Shown here: positions 1 to 9,448 of the stretch, piece after piece
Position numbering within the stretch: the stretch's first letter is position 1
Layout: each line of letters opens with the position of its first letter
Assembly (NCBI RefSeq): GCF_021513235.1
Contig: NZ_CP090976.1
Coordinates: forward strand, 744,001 to 808,000
DNA from: Kaistella sp. 97-N-M2
GTDB lineage: Bacteria > Bacteroidota > Bacteroidia > Flavobacteriales > Weeksellaceae
Reading direction: 5' to 3'
Length of the DNA stretch: 64,000 nucleotides
Translations under genes and position numbers: made by a program
The notes under the pieces: generated by a model
What the model saw: the letters and a program-made list of their open reading frames with translations, nothing else
What the model was told of the DNA's origin: nothing
Databases searched by the model: none

Positions 1-305
1 AATCCAGTTTTGATGATTCTTGTGTAACCGCCTGGTCTGTCTGCAATTTTAGGAGCAACTGTTCTGAATAATTCAGTAACTGCTTCTTTGCTTTGCAGGT
101 AAGAGAAAACTGTTCTTCTGTTATGGGTAGTATCATCTTTCGCTTTTGTAAGGATAGGTTCAACATACACTCTCAAAGCTTTTGCTTTGGCAACAGTAGT
201 GTTGATTCTTTTATGCTCAATAAGAGAACAAGCCATATTAGAAAGCATTGCACTTCTGTGCGAAGTCGTTCTAGATAGGTGATTGAATTTTTTACCGTGT
301 CTCAT
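1..305 (-). CDS. rplQ: 50S ribosomal protein L17, C-terminus outside window
   Basis: L17 is a structural protein of the large ribosomal subunit. The visible 101 codons begin [17 protein letters not shown], the usual L17 start, and continue with the typical [11 protein letters not shown] and PGGYTRI segments. The reading frame runs off the left edge of the window, so the C-terminus is missing here. It lies 6 nt downstream of rpoA on the same strand, the normal last position of the alpha operon. No stop codon or frameshift interrupts the visible part. The identification is sure; only the 3' end is unknown. Confidence 0.97.
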   Translation of the reverse strand, partial: MRHGKKFNHLSRTTSHRSAMLSNMACSLIEHKRINTTVAKAKALRVYVEPILTKAKDDTTHNRRTVFSYLQSKEAVTELFRTVAPKIADRPGGYTRIIKTG

Positions 306-311
306 TGTTTT

Positions 312-1307
312 TTATTTGTCAGCGTCTAATTTATATTTAGCAACGTCGAAACCGAAGTTCAGACCTTTTGCATGCACTAATTCTTCTAATTCTGTTAAAG
401 ATTTTTTACCGAAATTTCTGAATTTCATCAAATCAGACTTGGTATAAGAAACCAGTTCTCCCAAAGTTTCCACTTCGGCAGCTTTCAAGCAGTTTAGTGC
501 TCTTACAGAAAGATCCATATCCGTTAATTTAGATTTAAGGAGCTGTCTTGTATGTAATGTTTCTTCGTCGTATTGAATGGAGGCTTTTACGGCTTCAGTT
601 TCCAAAGTAATTCTCTCGTCGGAGAACAACATGAAATGATAAATTAATATCTTGGAAGCTTCAGTTAAAGCATTTTGAGGGCTGATGGAGCCATCGGTCT
701 CAATATCCAAAACGAGTTTTTCGTAGTCTGTTTTTTGCTCTACACGATAATTCTCAACACTGTACTGCACTTTTTTGATCGGAGTAAAGATAGAGTCGAT
801 GGCGATGGTACCGATGGCAGCATTGCTCGATTTGTTTTGATCCGATGGAACATAACCTCTTCCTTGATCTACGTTGAATGTAATTTCAAATTTCACATCC
901 TTGTTAAGATTACAGATCACCAAATCGGGGTTCAAAATTTCGAAACCCTGAATTGTTTTTCCTAAATCTCCTGCAGTTACTGTAGTTTGACCGGAAACTT
1001 TAGCGGTTACAACCTCTGCCGCAGCAGATTCTGTTTTTGCTTTAAGTCTCAGTTGTTTTAAGTTCAGAATGATTTCTGTAACATCTTCAATAACACCTGG
1101 AATTGTTGAAAACTCGTGCTCTACGCCTTCTATTTTGATAGAGGAAATAGCATATCCTTCAAGAGAAGAAAGCAATACTCTTCTCAAAGCATTACCGATG
1201 GTCAATCCAAAACCTGGCTCCAAGGGTCTGAATTCAAATTGACCTTTGAAATCATCGGAGTTAAGAAGGATTACTTTATCGGGTTTAATAAATGTTAAAA
1301 TTGCCAT
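312..1307 (-). CDS. rpoA: DNA-directed RNA polymerase subunit alpha
   Basis: The alpha subunit dimerises to nucleate RNA polymerase assembly, and its C-terminal domain contacts DNA and activators. The 331-residue protein starts [12 protein letters not shown]. The N-terminal domain carries the conserved [20 protein letters not shown] segment. The C-terminal domain, near residues 255-315, carries [14 protein letters not shown] and [11 protein letters not shown], the helix-hairpin-helix region. An in-frame ATG six codons upstream (1325) would add MLNPNY; I prefer 1307 because the usual family N-terminus begins there. It sits between rpsD and rplQ as in most bacterial alpha operons. Length is close to the usual 329-331 residues. 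Confidence 0.97.
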   Translation of the reverse strand: MAILTFIKPDKVILLNSDDFKGQFEFRPLEPGFGLTIGNALRRVLLSSLEGYAISSIKIEGVEHEFSTIPGVIEDVTEIILNLKQLRLKAKTESAAAEVVTAKVSGQTTVTAGDLGKTIQGFEILNPDLVICNLNKDVKFEITFNVDQGRGYVPSDQNKSSNAAIGTIAIDSIFTPIKKVQYSVENYRVEQKTDYEKLVLDIETDGSISPQNALTEASKILIYHFMLFSDERITLETEAVKASIQYDEETLHTRQLLKSKLTDMDLSVRALNCLKAAEVETLGELVSYTKSDLMKFRNFGKKSLTELEELVHAKGLNFGFDVAKYKLDADK

Positions 1308-1341
1308 ATAATTTGGGTTGAGCAAAAATTTGAAAAAATTA

Positions 1342-1950
1342 TTATTTAGAGTAAAGTTCGACGATCAGTTGCTCTCTAAGATCTTCCGGGATTTGGATTC
1401 TTTCTGGAGCAGATACGAATGTACCTTGTTTTGTTTCGTCGTTGAATTGTAACCACTCGTAATTAGACTTATAAGCTAACGAGTCGGCAATAACTTCCAA
1501 AGATTTGGATTTTTCTCTGATTGCGATAACGTCTCCTGCTTTAAGGGTGTACGATGCGATGTTTACCAATTCTCCATTTACTGTGATGTGTCTGTGAGAA
1601 ACCAATTGTCTTGCACCGGCTCTGGTTTTTGCAAACCCAAGTCTGTACACTACATTGTCTAATCTACTTTCACACAATTGCAATAGAACTTCCCCTGTAA
1701 CGCCTTTTGCTCTGTTGGCTTTTTCGTAGAGGTTCGCAAATTGTTTTTCCAAAATACCATAGGTGTATTTTGCTTTTTGTTTTTCCATTAACTGAACAGC
1801 GTATTCGGATTTTTTCGATCCTCTTCTTTTGTTCACACCGTGTTGTCCCGGCGGTTGGTTTTTTCTTTTCTCGAAGTTCTTATCGTCTCCGTAGATTGCA
1901 GCGCCAAACTTTCTGGCAATCTTCGTTTTAGGTCCAATATATCTAGCCAT
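1342..1950 (-). CDS. rpsD: 30S ribosomal protein S4
   Basis: S4 binds 16S rRNA early in small-subunit assembly and takes part in decoding accuracy. The 202-residue protein begins [16 protein letters not shown] and lacks the Cys-X2-Cys zinc motif seen in some S4 proteins. The S4 RNA-binding fold is at about residues 93-150 ([15 protein letters not shown], then [14 protein letters not shown]). It precedes rpoA by 34 nt. The 84-nt gap on its upstream side holds a simple-sequence tract instead of a gene. In some bacteria S4 represses its own operon; nothing here shows this directly. Confidence 0.97.
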   Translation of the reverse strand: MARYIGPKTKIARKFGAAIYGDDKNFEKRKNQPPGQHGVNKRRGSKKSEYAVQLMEKQKAKYTYGILEKQFANLYEKANRAKGVTGEVLLQLCESRLDNVVYRLGFAKTRAGARQLVSHRHITVNGELVNIASYTLKAGDVIAIREKSKSLEVIADSLAYKSNYEWLQFNDETKQGTFVSAPERIQIPEDLREQLIVELYSK

Positions 1951-1976
1951 ATTTCTTTGTTATTTGAGGTTCTGGG

Positions 1977-2030
1977 TTTAATGCTTAATGTTGAAAAAAA
2001 ACTTTAAACATTAAACACGAAACATTGAAC
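1977..2030. repeat. simple-sequence tract between rpsK and rpsD
   Basis: The gap between rpsK and rpsD holds irregular repeats of a TTAATG/AACATTAA theme. Two 8-nt arms, 1985-1992 (TTAATGTT) and 2007-2014 (AACATTAA), are perfect complements and could form a hairpin with a 14-nt loop. There is no T-run on the transcribed strand that would make it a good terminator. Similar tracts occur at other gene junctions of this window. Confidence 0.5.
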
Positions 2031-2034
2031 TGTA

Positions 2035-2424
2035 TTATACTCTTCTTCTTTTTGGTGGTCTACATCCGTTGTGCGGCATAGGCGTCACATCAACGATTTC
2101 GCTAACTTCAATCCCTGAATTGTGAATAGTTCTGATGGCAGATTCTCTACCTGCACCAGGACCTTTCACGTAAACCTTTACTCTGCGCAGTCCCGCATCG
2201 TGGGCTACTGTTGAGCAATTTTCTGCAGCCATTTGCGCAGCAAAAGGAGTATTCTTTTTAGAACCTCTGAATCCCATTTTTCCGGCAGATGCCCAAGAGA
2301 TTACTTCTCCGTTTTTATTCGTTAAAGAAATGATGATGTTGTTGAAGGTAGCCTGGATATGTGCCTCGCCAATTGCTTCAACTTTAACTTTTCTTTTCTT
2401 TACTGTTTTAGTCTGTTTTGCCAT
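2035..2424 (-). CDS. rpsK: 30S ribosomal protein S11
   Basis: S11 lies on the platform of the small subunit near the mRNA and the E site. The 129-residue protein has the basic N-terminus [16 protein letters not shown], the central [19 protein letters not shown] segment, and the conserved C-terminal [15 protein letters not shown]. It follows rpsM by 12 nt and precedes rpsD, the standard alpha-operon order. Length and motifs are normal and no anomaly was seen. Confidence 0.97.
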   Translation of the reverse strand: MAKQTKTVKKRKVKVEAIGEAHIQATFNNIIISLTNKNGEVISWASAGKMGFRGSKKNTPFAAQMAAENCSTVAHDAGLRRVKVYVKGPGAGRESAIRTIHNSGIEVSEIVDVTPMPHNGCRPPKRRRV

Positions 2425-2436
2425 AATTCTTACCGA

Positions 2437-2814
2437 TTATTTACTTGCTTTTTTCTTGTTAGCAACAGTTTTTCGTTTTCCTTTTCGGGTTCTAGAATTA
2501 TTTTTAGTTCTTTGTCCTCTTAAAGGTAATCCAAGTCTGTGACGTATTCCTCGTTGGCATCCAATATCCATCAATCGCTTGATGTTTGTGGAAGTTTCAG
2601 AACGCAATTCTCCTTCCACTTTTACGCTTTCGGTGATGTAGTTTCTGATTAATGCCAATTCATCGTCATTCCATTCGTTGACTTTCTTGTCTTCGCTGAT
2701 ACCGGCAGCTTTCAGGATTTTTGAAGAAGTGCTTCTTCCAATTCCGAAAATGTATGTAAGGCCGATAACGCCTCTTTTGTTCTTTGGTAAATCAATACCG
2801 GAAATTCTCGCCAT
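2437..2814 (-). CDS. rpsM: 30S ribosomal protein S13
   Basis: S13 sits at the head of the small subunit and contacts the large subunit and the P-site tRNA. The 125-residue protein begins [26 protein letters not shown] and carries the signature [18 protein letters not shown] followed by [15 protein letters not shown] and a Lys-rich tail. It lies between rpmJ (9 nt upstream) and rpsK. The standard start is supported by the near-invariant MARIxGIDLP N-terminus. Confidence 0.97.
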   Translation of the reverse strand: MARISGIDLPKNKRGVIGLTYIFGIGRSTSSKILKAAGISEDKKVNEWNDDELALIRNYITESVKVEGELRSETSTNIKRLMDIGCQRGIRHRLGLPLRGQRTKNNSRTRKGKRKTVANKKKASK

Positions 2815-2823
2815 AATTTAATT

Positions 2824-2940
2824 TTAGCCTTGTCTTTGTTTAAATTTTGGGTTCTTTTTGTTGATCACAAACAGAACGCCTTTACGACGAACGATTTTGC
2901 AATCAGCACTTCTTTTTTTGATAGATGCTCTAACTTTCAT
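2824..2940 (-). CDS. rpmJ: 50S ribosomal protein L36
   Basis: L36 is the smallest protein of the large subunit. The 38-codon frame encodes [19 protein letters not shown] followed by a short basic stretch ending KFKQRQG, the typical L36 layout. Only one Cys is evident at the position of the first Cys pair, so the four-ligand zinc ribbon of some L36 proteins is not complete. It lies between infA and rpsM, its usual place. The 141-nt gap to infA holds no gene; it contains a GTTTAAA palindrome at 3006-3020 of unknown meaning. Confidence 0.93.
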   Translation of the reverse strand: MKVRASIKKRSADCKIVRRKGVLFVINKKNPKFKQRQG

Positions 2941-3081
2941 TTTGTTTCTTTTCTTTTCTAATTTTGCAACGGTTAAATGAGATCTTACGGAATCATTCCC
3001 ATTTTGTTTAAATTTTAAACTCTTTTAAATCGTGAGATTCTGAAAGTTTCCTTTTATAGTAATCTTCAGTTTTGGCTGAAA

Positions 3082-3297
3082 TTAGTATCTAAATGTTATT
3101 CTGCCTTTTGATAAATCGTAAGGAGACAGCTCCAGTTTTACCTTGTCGCCAGGTAAAAGTTTAATGTAATGCATTCTCATTTTACCCGAGATGTGCGCAA
3201 TAAGGATGTGCCCATTCTCAAGCTCAACACGGAACTGAGCGTTCGAAAGTGCTTCGGTAATAACGCCGTCTTGTTCTATATGTTTTTGTTTTGCCAT
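3082..3297 (-). CDS. infA: translation initiation factor IF-1
   Basis: IF-1 binds the A site of the small subunit during initiation and supports IF-2 and IF-3. The 71-residue protein begins [22 protein letters not shown] and contains the OB-fold (S1-like) residues [20 protein letters not shown] and the C-terminal [14 protein letters not shown] signature. It starts 7 nt after the end of secY. The genes adk and map, which often lie between secY and infA in other bacteria, are absent here. Length is exactly the family norm. Confidence 0.97.
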   Translation of the reverse strand: MAKQKHIEQDGVITEALSNAQFRVELENGHILIAHISGKMRMHYIKLLPGDKVKLELSPYDLSKGRITFRY

Positions 3298-3304
3298 TTA
3301 TTCT

Positions 3305-4687
3305 TTACAGATTGTTGTTTGTTCTGGATAATTTCGACTGCATTAAGCCATCGTAATGATGATTTAATAAATACGTATTGATCTGCTGAACTGTGTCCAG
3401 TATCACACCAACCATGATTAATAGTGATGTTCCACCGAAGAACAGGGCAAATCTATCCGTTTGAACAAACGCTCCGTGCACTATTGCCGGAAGGATTGCA
3501 AAGATAGCTAAAAAGATTGAGCCCGGCAAAGTTATTTTTGATAATATATCATCCAGATAATCAGACGTTTCTTTCCCCGGTCTAACCTTAGGAATGAGGC
3601 CGCCATTTCTCTTTAAATCATCTGCCATCTGATTCACAGGAATCGTAATTGCAGTATAGAAGAAGGAGAAAATAATGATTAATAAGGCAAACAGTACATT
3701 GTATTGCCAACTGAAGACATTTTTGAATCCTGCCAAAAAGGTATTGGATTCGTCAACTTTGGTTAACAGTCCCGGTACAAACATTAAGGCCTGAGCAAAA
3801 ATGATCGGCATAACTCCGGCAGCGTTCACCTTTAAAGGAATCCACTGTCTTGCACCCTGCATCAAATTTTTAGTAACTCCGCCTCTGGCCTGTGCTCTGC
3901 TTACATACTGAATAGGAATTTTTCTAACGGCTACCGATAAAATGATTGCCAAAAGTACAACTACCATCCAGAATAAAATTTCAATCAGGATCATAATCGT
4001 TCCGAAACCACCTTTACCGGTCTGCGTAGCAACTTCCTGAATAAATGCGCCCGGAAAATCTGCCAGGATACCTACCATAATTAAGATGGAGATCCCGTTC
4101 CCGATACCTTTATCTGTAATTTTTTCTCCTAACCACATGGCGAATACGGAGCCTGCAACCAGGATTACGATACTCGGCAACCAAAACATAATTGATTCCG
4201 GATGCACAAAGTATGCAGAAGCAAACTGGGCATGCGGCAAAAACATTTGCGTGATCGAAGTAAGGTAAGAAGGTGCCTGAACCAAACAAACTGCAATAGT
4301 TAACCATCTTGTAATTTGGTTCAAAGTATTTCTACCACTTTCGCCGTCTTTCTGCAATTTCTGAAGGTATGGTATTGCCATACCCATTAACTGCACAATA
4401 ATGGAAGCAGAAATATAAGGCATGATGCCGAGTGCCATAATGGAGGCTCTACTGAATGCACCACCTGTAAACGAAGAAAGCAACCCAAGAAGTCCTGCTC
4501 CTTGCTTGTTGCCTCCCTGATCTTTGTAAATATCCAAAAGATTCCCTACCTCTGCCATGTTAATGGCCGGTAAGGAAATATAAGATGCGAATCTATACAC
4601 GAGGATGATCCCAAGGGTAAACAAAATTTTATCCCTTAGTTCCTTAAGACTCCAAATGTTTTTTAGTGTTTGTATAAATTCTTTCAT
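3305..4687 (-). CDS. secY: preprotein translocase subunit SecY
   Basis: SecY is the channel-forming subunit of the Sec translocon in the inner membrane. The 460-residue protein is strongly hydrophobic with about ten predicted membrane segments. Conserved features include the N-terminal SLKELRDKILFTLGIILVYR, the PYISASIIVQLMGMAIPYLQ plug/helix region near residues 89-108, and RIPIQYVSRAQARGG-like sequence (here KIPIQYVSRAQARGG) in the cytoplasmic loop. It follows rplO by 8 nt and precedes infA, as in the spc operon. Start MKEFIQTLKNIWS fits the family. Confidence 0.97.
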   Translation of the reverse strand: MKEFIQTLKNIWSLKELRDKILFTLGIILVYRFASYISLPAINMAEVGNLLDIYKDQGGNKQGAGLLGLLSSFTGGAFSRASIMALGIMPYISASIIVQLMGMAIPYLQKLQKDGESGRNTLNQITRWLTIAVCLVQAPSYLTSITQMFLPHAQFASAYFVHPESIMFWLPSIVILVAGSVFAMWLGEKITDKGIGNGISILIMVGILADFPGAFIQEVATQTGKGGFGTIMILIEILFWMVVVLLAIILSVAVRKIPIQYVSRAQARGGVTKNLMQGARQWIPLKVNAAGVMPIIFAQALMFVPGLLTKVDESNTFLAGFKNVFSWQYNVLFALLIIIFSFFYTAITIPVNQMADDLKRNGGLIPKVRPGKETSDYLDDILSKITLPGSIFLAIFAILPAIVHGAFVQTDRFALFFGGTSLLIMVGVILDTVQQINTYLLNHHYDGLMQSKLSRTNNNL

Positions 4688-4695
4688 TGTCTTAG

Positions 4696-5142
4696 TTATA
4701 GAGTAATTGCTTTACCGCCTGCTTTAGCAATTGCTTCTTCAGCAGATTTAGTGAATTTGTGTGCAGAAACTGAAACACCTGTTTTCAATTCTCCTCTTCC
4801 CATAATCTTTACGATTTCGCTTTTCTTCGCTAATCCGTTCTGTACCAAAACGTCCTGAGTAATTTCGGTGATGTTTTGCGCATCTGCCAAAATTTGAAGC
4901 GTATCGATATTGATTGCTCTATACTCTTTTCTGTTGATGTTGGTAAAACCAAATTTCGGCAGACGTCTTTGCAAAGGCATTTGACCCCCTTCGAAACCGA
5001 TTTTTCTTGAATAACCCGCTCTTGCCTGCTGGCCATTGTGACCTTTCCCAGCTGTACCCCCTTTACCACTACCTTGTCCTCTTCCGATTCTTTTTGTACT
5101 GTGCGTAGAACCTGCTGCAGGTCTAATATTATTTAAATTCAT
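4696..5142 (-). CDS. rplO: 50S ribosomal protein L15
   Basis: L15 is a late-assembling large-subunit protein. The 148-residue product has the Gly-rich basic N-terminal extension (IGRGQGSGKGGTAGKGHNGQ, residues about 19-38) that threads into 23S rRNA and a globular C-terminal half ending SAEEAIAKAGGKAITL. It lies 8 nt upstream of secY. The 78-nt gap to rpmD contains a simple-sequence tract. No unusual residue was noted. Confidence 0.96.
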   Translation of the reverse strand: MNLNNIRPAAGSTHSTKRIGRGQGSGKGGTAGKGHNGQQARAGYSRKIGFEGGQMPLQRRLPKFGFTNINRKEYRAINIDTLQILADAQNITEITQDVLVQNGLAKKSEIVKIMGRGELKTGVSVSAHKFTKSAEEAIAKAGGKAITL

Positions 5143-5150
5143 TTTAATTT

Positions 5151-5192
5151 AGATTTGAGATTAAAAGATTGAAGACAAGAGACTTCCGGGGA
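5151..5192. repeat. simple-sequence tract between rpmD and rplO
   Basis: The rpmD-rplO gap holds an imperfect iteration of the theme AGATTTGAGATT / AAAGATTGAAGA. It has no open frame and no clear hairpin, and a pyrimidine-rich stretch follows on the plus strand. It resembles the other short iterated tracts at gene junctions in this window. Confidence 0.45.
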
Positions 5193-5220
5193 AATCTCTT
5201 CTCTCTCTTCTATTTTTCTT

Positions 5221-5397
5221 TTATTTTTGAACTTCTACGAGGTGACTTACCGCTCTTACCATCCCAAGGATTGCAGGAGAGTCGTCATGTTCTACGATTT
5301 GGTGAAGTTTTTTTAATCCTAATGCTTCCAGCGTTCTTTTTTGGGTTTTTGTTCTACCAATAGCGCTTTTTACTTGTTTTACTTGAATTTTTGCCAT
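5221..5397 (-). CDS. rpmD: 50S ribosomal protein L30
   Basis: L30 is a small structural protein of the large subunit. The 58-residue frame reads MAKIQVKQVKSAIGRTKTQK and continues through LEALGLKKLHQIVEHDDSPA to MVRAVSHLVEVQK, which matches the L30 pattern of a conserved GLxKxxxxVxxxDxPxxxGMxxxVxHLV. It lies between rpsE (9 nt upstream) and rplO, the standard spc-operon order. L30 is absent from some bacteria but is present and intact here. Confidence 0.95.
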   Translation of the reverse strand: MAKIQVKQVKSAIGRTKTQKRTLEALGLKKLHQIVEHDDSPAILGMVRAVSHLVEVQK

Positions 5398-5406
5398 TGT
5401 TTTAAA

Positions 5407-5928
5407 TTAACCGTTAAACACTTTATTTAATGAAATACCTCTCAATTTTGCAATTTCCTCAGGTCTTCTGATGTCCAATAATGCTTTGAAAGTAGCTTTC
5501 ACAACGTTATGTGGGTTAGATGATCCTTTGGATTTTGAAAGAATATCTTTAATCCCGGCAGCCTCTACCACCATACGAACTGTACCACCTGCGATTACAC
5601 CGGTACCGTGCGTTGCAGGTCTTAAAAAGATGTCTGCACCACCGTAACGCGCGGAAGTCTGGTGAGGAATGGTATGATTAACAACAGGAACTTTTACTAA
5701 ATTTTTCTTCGCATCTTCTACTGCCTTTGCAATAGCGGAAGCTACTTCTTTAGATTTTCCTAATCCGAAACCTACGGTTCCAGCTTCATCACCAACAACC
5801 ACGATTGCAGAAAACCCGAAAGCTCTACCTCCTTTGGTTACTTTGGTAACTCTGTTTACTGAAACGAGACGATCTTTAAGTTCTAATCCTCCCGGTTTTA
5901 CTTTTTCTATATTATCTAGTCCTAACAT
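5407..5928 (-). CDS. rpsE: 30S ribosomal protein S5
   Basis: S5 lies at the mRNA entrance of the small subunit and affects decoding fidelity. The 173-residue protein has the double-stranded-RNA-binding-like S5 N-terminal domain at about residues 18-82 ([20 protein letters not shown], then [13 protein letters not shown]) and the C-terminal domain with [21 protein letters not shown]. It is followed by rpmD and preceded by rplR (18-nt gap). Length and motifs are normal. Confidence 0.97.
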   Translation of the reverse strand: MLGLDNIEKVKPGGLELKDRLVSVNRVTKVTKGGRAFGFSAIVVVGDEAGTVGFGLGKSKEVASAIAKAVEDAKKNLVKVPVVNHTIPHQTSARYGGADIFLRPATHGTGVIAGGTVRMVVEAAGIKDILSKSKGSSNPHNVVKATFKALLDIRRPEEIAKLRGISLNKVFNG

Positions 5929-5946
5929 ATTTCCGAAATTTAATGA

Positions 5947-6294
5947 TTAGAATTTTAGTCCGCCTTCTCTTGCACCGTCTGCTAAAGCTTTCACTCTACC
6001 ATGGTATACAAATCCGTTTCTGTCGAACACTATTTTTTCAATTCCAGCAGCTTTGGCTTTTTCAGCAATTGCTTTACCAACTTCTGCAGAGATTTCTACT
6101 TTGTTTCCTTTAGCAGACAACGCTCGGGAAGAGGCTGAGGCTAAGGTTTTACCGTCTTTATCGTCGATTAATTGCGCGTAAATTTCTTTATTGCTTTTGT
6201 AAACAGATAATCTTGGTAATTCAGCAGAGCCGGAGATTTTTCCTCTAACTCTTCTTTTAATTCTATTTCTTTTTTGTACTTTGCTTAGTGCCAT
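5947..6294 (-). CDS. rplR: 50S ribosomal protein L18
   Basis: L18 binds 5S rRNA in the central protuberance. The 115-residue protein has the basic N-terminus [20 protein letters not shown], the [19 protein letters not shown] strand and the C-terminal signature [20 protein letters not shown] with the ending EGGLKF. It lies between rplF and rpsE. The gene is intact and in normal context. Confidence 0.97.
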   Translation of the reverse strand: MALSKVQKRNRIKRRVRGKISGSAELPRLSVYKSNKEIYAQLIDDKDGKTLASASSRALSAKGNKVEISAEVGKAIAEKAKAAGIEKIVFDRNGFVYHGRVKALADGAREGGLKF

Positions 6295-6311
6295 GTTCTT
6301 AAGTTTAAAAA

Positions 6312-6857
6312 TTAAGCAGATTTACCAGCTTTACGTCTTACAATTTCTCCAACGAATCTTACTCCTTTTCCTTTATACGGCTCCGGTTTTCTGAAAGATC
6401 TGATCTTTGCAGCTACCATTCCTAATAATTGCTTGTCGAAAGATGTTAAGGTAATGATTGGGTTTTTACCTTTTTCAGATAAAGTTTCTACCGTAATTTC
6501 TTTGGGCAGATCCAATACAATACCGTGGGAGAATCCCAAAGCCAATTCTAACTTGTTCCCTTGGTTAGATGCTCTGTATCCTACTCCTACAAGTTCCAGT
6601 TTTTTGGTCCACCCTTCGGCAGTACCCTGAACCATGTTATTGATTAACGCTCTGTAAAGACCGTGTAATGCTTTGTGCGATTTCGATTCAGAAGGGCGGT
6701 CTAAAGTTAAGATTCCGTCTTCCTGTTTAAGAGTGATTCCCTCCTGCAATTGCTGTGTAAGTTCGCCTTTCGGCCCTTTCACTGTTACCAAACCGTCTTT
6801 CTCGGTTACGGTCACATTAGCGGGAATTTCTATAATTGCTTTACCAATTCTTGACAT
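6312..6857 (-). CDS. rplF: 50S ribosomal protein L6
   Basis: L6 lies near the sarcin-ricin loop and the factor-binding site. The 181-residue protein starts [17 protein letters not shown], contains the two homologous L6 domains, and ends with the signature [19 protein letters not shown]. It sits between rpsH (17 nt upstream) and rplR. The N-terminus and length agree with the family. Confidence 0.97.
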   Translation of the reverse strand: MSRIGKAIIEIPANVTVTEKDGLVTVKGPKGELTQQLQEGITLKQEDGILTLDRPSESKSHKALHGLYRALINNMVQGTAEGWTKKLELVGVGYRASNQGNKLELALGFSHGIVLDLPKEITVETLSEKGKNPIITLTSFDKQLLGMVAAKIRSFRKPEPYKGKGVRFVGEIVRRKAGKSA

Positions 6858-6874
6858 TTTCCTTTGATTATTTA

Positions 6875-7273
6875 TTAATAAACATAGCAGATTACTTCTC
6901 CACCAACTTTTTCCTGACGTGCTTTTTTATCGGTCATTACCCCTCTTGAAGTGGAGATAATGGCGATTCCCAAACCGTTCAATACTCTTGGTAGCTCACC
7001 GCTGCCTTTGTATTGTCTTAAACCTGGTCTTGAAGCTCTTTGAATGCTCTTGATTGCGGCTTTGTTTGTTGTTTTGTCGTACTTTAAAGCGATTTTGATG
7101 TTTCCCTGAACAGCGTTATCTTCGAACTTGTAGTTCAAAATATACCCTTGATCAAACAAAATTTTTGTAATCTCCTTTTTAATTTTCGATGCAGGAATAT
7201 CCACCACTTTGTGGCCTGCGCTTTGTGCGTTCCTTACTCTGGTTAGGAAATCTGAAATTGGATCTGTTACCAT
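6875..7273 (-). CDS. rpsH: 30S ribosomal protein S8
   Basis: S8 organises the central domain of 16S rRNA; in some bacteria it also represses the spc operon. The 132-residue protein begins MVTDPISDFLTRVRNAQSAG and ends with the signature TSRGVMTDKKARQEKVGGE followed by VICYVY. The gap to the upstream rpsN is 156 nt, unusually long for the middle of the spc operon, and contains a short tandem repeat instead of a gene. Confidence 0.97.
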   Translation of the reverse strand: MVTDPISDFLTRVRNAQSAGHKVVDIPASKIKKEITKILFDQGYILNYKFEDNAVQGNIKIALKYDKTTNKAAIKSIQRASRPGLRQYKGSGELPRVLNGLGIAIISTSRGVMTDKKARQEKVGGEVICYVY

Positions 7274-7318
7274 TTTTCTATTTTAAATTATTGGTTTGTG
7301 ATGAGCAGTTTTGACAAT

Positions 7319-7351
7319 TAGATAATAGATTTTCAGATAATAGATAATAGA
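7319..7351. repeat. TAGATAATAGA tandem tract between rpsN and rpsH
   Basis: Inside the 156-nt rpsN-rpsH gap the unit AGATAATAGA occurs three times, two copies overlapping (7335-7351) and one separate (7319-7329). The flanking sequence is AT-rich with no open frame of note. No promoter box or convincing hairpin was found, so the role is unknown. Confidence 0.6.
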
Positions 7352-7429
7352 CTTTGAAATCTTTTATATATCCGTGTATCCGTCTATAATCTAGAAGATC
7401 AACTTGCGCATCCCGATTGTTCTAAATTA

Positions 7430-7699
7430 TTACCAACTTGCTTTTTTCACTCCCGGGATCAGACCATTGTTGGCCATCTCTCTGAAAGTTACTCTGGAAA
7501 GACCGAATGTTCTCATGTAACCTCTTGGTCTTCCTGTTAATTTACATCTGTTGTGTAGTCTTACTGGTGAAGCGTCTTTCGGCAATTTTTGTAAACCAAG
7601 ATAATCATTCGCTTCTTTCAAAGCTTTTCTTTTCTCAGCATATTTTGCTACCGTTGCTTCTCTCTTGCGCTCGCGCGCTTTCATTGATTCTTTAGCCAT
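7430..7699 (-). CDS. rpsN: 30S ribosomal protein S14 (zinc-independent form)
   Basis: S14 is a head protein of the small subunit. The 89-residue protein begins [20 protein letters not shown] and ends with [19 protein letters not shown] and [11 protein letters not shown]. It lacks the two Cys-X2-Cys pairs of the short zinc-binding S14, so it is the longer zinc-independent type. It starts 3 nt after rplE and is followed by the long gap before rpsH. Confidence 0.97.
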   Translation of the reverse strand: MAKESMKARERKREATVAKYAEKRKALKEANDYLGLQKLPKDASPVRLHNRCKLTGRPRGYMRTFGLSRVTFREMANNGLIPGVKKASW

Positions 7700-7702
7700 C
7701 TT

Positions 7703-8254
7703 TTAGTTCTTTTTGAAGGGTAAACCGAAGTGAGTTAATAATGATTTCGCTTCTTTATCTGTTTTGGCAGAAGTTACGAAAGTAATGTCCATCCCCTGGA
7801 TTTTCTTTACTTTGTCGATTACGATTTCCGGGAAAATGATTTGCTCAGTGATTCCTAAATTGTAATTTCCTCTTCCGTCGAAACCATCAGCTTTGATTCC
7901 GTTAAAATCCCGGATTCTGGGTAAAGCTGAAGAAGCCAAACGATCCAAGAACTCATACATATGGTTTGCTCTTAAAGTTACTCTTGCTCCAATCGGCATT
8001 CCTTTTCTTAATTTAAAAGCAGCTTCATCTTTCTTCGAAATAGTTCCTACCGCTTTTTGGCCGGTGATCGCTGTTAATTCTTCGATTGCATAGTCAACAA
8101 TTTTTTTGTCGGCTGAAGCAGCTCCTAAACCTTGTGATACAACAATTTTTAATAATTTGGGAACCTGCATAACAGATTTGTACCCAAACTCTTCCATCAT
8201 TGCAGGAACAATTTTCTCTTTATATTGTTGTTTTGGTCTTACTATATATTCCAT
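7703..8254 (-). CDS. rplE: 50S ribosomal protein L5
   Basis: L5 binds 5S rRNA and contacts P-site tRNA. The 183-residue protein contains [20 protein letters not shown], the [20 protein letters not shown] segment and the C-terminal [20 protein letters not shown]. It lies between rplX (12 nt upstream) and rpsN (3 nt downstream). Length is slightly above the E. coli protein and typical of Bacteroidota. Confidence 0.97.
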   Translation of the reverse strand: MEYIVRPKQQYKEKIVPAMMEEFGYKSVMQVPKLLKIVVSQGLGAASADKKIVDYAIEELTAITGQKAVGTISKKDEAAFKLRKGMPIGARVTLRANHMYEFLDRLASSALPRIRDFNGIKADGFDGRGNYNLGITEQIIFPEIVIDKVKKIQGMDITFVTSAKTDKEAKSLLTHFGLPFKKN

Positions 8255-8266
8255 CGTCTTTTATAA

Positions 8267-8593
8267 TTATAAAGTTTCGCCGGTTGATTTCGCAACTCTT
8301 ACTTTTTTATCACCATCAACCTTAGATCCTGTTTTCGTTGGTTTACCGTCTTTATCGACAAGCATAACGTTGGAAATATGGATGGATGCTTCTTTTTCTA
8401 CAATTCCGCCTTGTGGGTTACCAGCTGAGGGTTTGGTATGTTTTTTAACAATATTTAAACCTGCAACAACCACACGCGCGTCTTTGCCTTCTTTTCTGAT
8501 CACTTCTATAACCTCCCCTTTTTTACCTTTAATTTCTTTCTTTCCGGTGGTGATGATTACGTTATCTCCTCTTTTGATTTTAACTTTTGTCAT
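8267..8593 (-). CDS. rplX: 50S ribosomal protein L24
   Basis: L24 is an assembly initiator of the large subunit. The 108-residue protein starts with a KOW-type segment, [20 protein letters not shown] then GEVIEV, and includes [20 protein letters not shown], the conserved L24 core, followed by [16 protein letters not shown]. It lies between rplN and rplE in the standard order. Confidence 0.97.
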   Translation of the reverse strand: MTKVKIKRGDNVIITTGKKEIKGKKGEVIEVIRKEGKDARVVVAGLNIVKKHTKPSAGNPQGGIVEKEASIHISNVMLVDKDGKPTKTGSKVDGDKKVRVAKSTGETL

Positions 8594-8611
8594 TTTTTGT
8601 AAATTTTAAAA

Positions 8612-8980
8612 TTAAAGTACTTCAGGAGCTAATGAAATGACTTTCATATATTCTTTATCTCTAAGTTCACGGGCAACCGGTCCGAAAACGCGGGTTCCTC
8701 TCATTTCTCCGGTAGCGTTTAAAAGAACGCAGGCGTTATCGTCGAATTTGATGTATGATCCATCTTTTCTACGTACGGCTTTTTTGGTTCTTACAACAAC
8801 TGCTTTGGAAACGGTTCCTTTTTTTGCAGTTCCCTGTGGTGTAGAATCTTTGATAGTAACTACGACTTTATCACCAACGGAAGCATATCTTCTTCTGGTT
8901 CCTCCCAGAACTCTAATAACGAGTACTTCTTTTGCACCTGTGTTATCAGCAACTTTTAATCTTGATTCTGTTTGTAACAT
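8612..8980 (-). CDS. rplN: 50S ribosomal protein L14
   Basis: L14 lies at the subunit interface and forms intersubunit bridges. The 122-residue protein begins [20 protein letters not shown] and contains [20 protein letters not shown] and the C-terminal [20 protein letters not shown] signature. Its start codon overlaps the stop codon of rpsQ by one base (TAATG on the coding strand), pointing to coupled translation. Confidence 0.97.
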   Translation of the reverse strand: MLQTESRLKVADNTGAKEVLVIRVLGGTRRRYASVGDKVVVTIKDSTPQGTAKKGTVSKAVVVRTKKAVRRKDGSYIKFDDNACVLLNATGEMRGTRVFGPVARELRDKEYMKVISLAPEVL

Positions 8981-9234
8981 TACTTAGCTTTTTCAATAAT
9001 TCGTACTAATCTCCATCTCTTACTTTTACTTAAAGGTCTTGTTTCTGTAATCAATACAGTATCGCCTTCAGTACACTCGTTGTTCTCATCGTGAGCAGTA
9101 TATTTTTTCGTTTTCAAAACGAATTTACCATACATCGGGTGTTTTACTCTCGTGGTTTCACTTACAACAATGGTCTTTTCCATTTTATTGCTGGAAACAA
9201 TTCCGATTCTTTCTTTTCTTAAATTTCTATCCAT
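8980..9234 (-). CDS. rpsQ: 30S ribosomal protein S17
   Basis: S17 is a primary 16S rRNA-binding protein with an OB fold. The 84-residue protein begins [20 protein letters not shown] and contains [20 protein letters not shown] and [20 protein letters not shown], the family signature. It follows rpmC by 14 nt and overlaps rplN by one base. Confidence 0.97.
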   Translation of the reverse strand: MDRNLRKERIGIVSSNKMEKTIVVSETTRVKHPMYGKFVLKTKKYTAHDENNECTEGDTVLITETRPLSKSKRWRLVRIIEKAK

Positions 9235-9248
9235 GATAAAATGAAATT

Positions 9249-9437
9249 CTATTGTTGTTTTAGTGTTAGTTCAGTTTCCAGACGAGCGATTGTTTTTCTC
9301 ATGTCTCTGATCTGAATAGGATTTTCAATGGGACTGATGCTGTGAGACATTTTCATTTTATTGAAATCTGCTCTTACTTCAGTTAATTTATTTTGAATGT
9401 CTCCCGCGCTTAGATTTTTGATGTCAGCTTTTTTCAT
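9249..9437 (-). CDS. rpmC: 50S ribosomal protein L29
   Basis: L29 lies near the peptide exit tunnel, where targeting factors dock. The 62-residue helical protein begins [20 protein letters not shown] and contains the conserved [20 protein letters not shown]. It lies between rplP and rpsQ as usual. Confidence 0.96.
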   Translation of the reverse strand: MKKADIKNLSAGDIQNKLTEVRADFNKMKMSHSISPIENPIQIRDMRKTIARLETELTLKQQ

Positions 9438-9448
9438 ACTAATTCAGA

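Noticed and set aside
8106-8609. A 167-codon open frame opposite rplE and rplX
   Set aside because: It is antisense to two intact conserved ribosomal genes and has no recognisable protein features.
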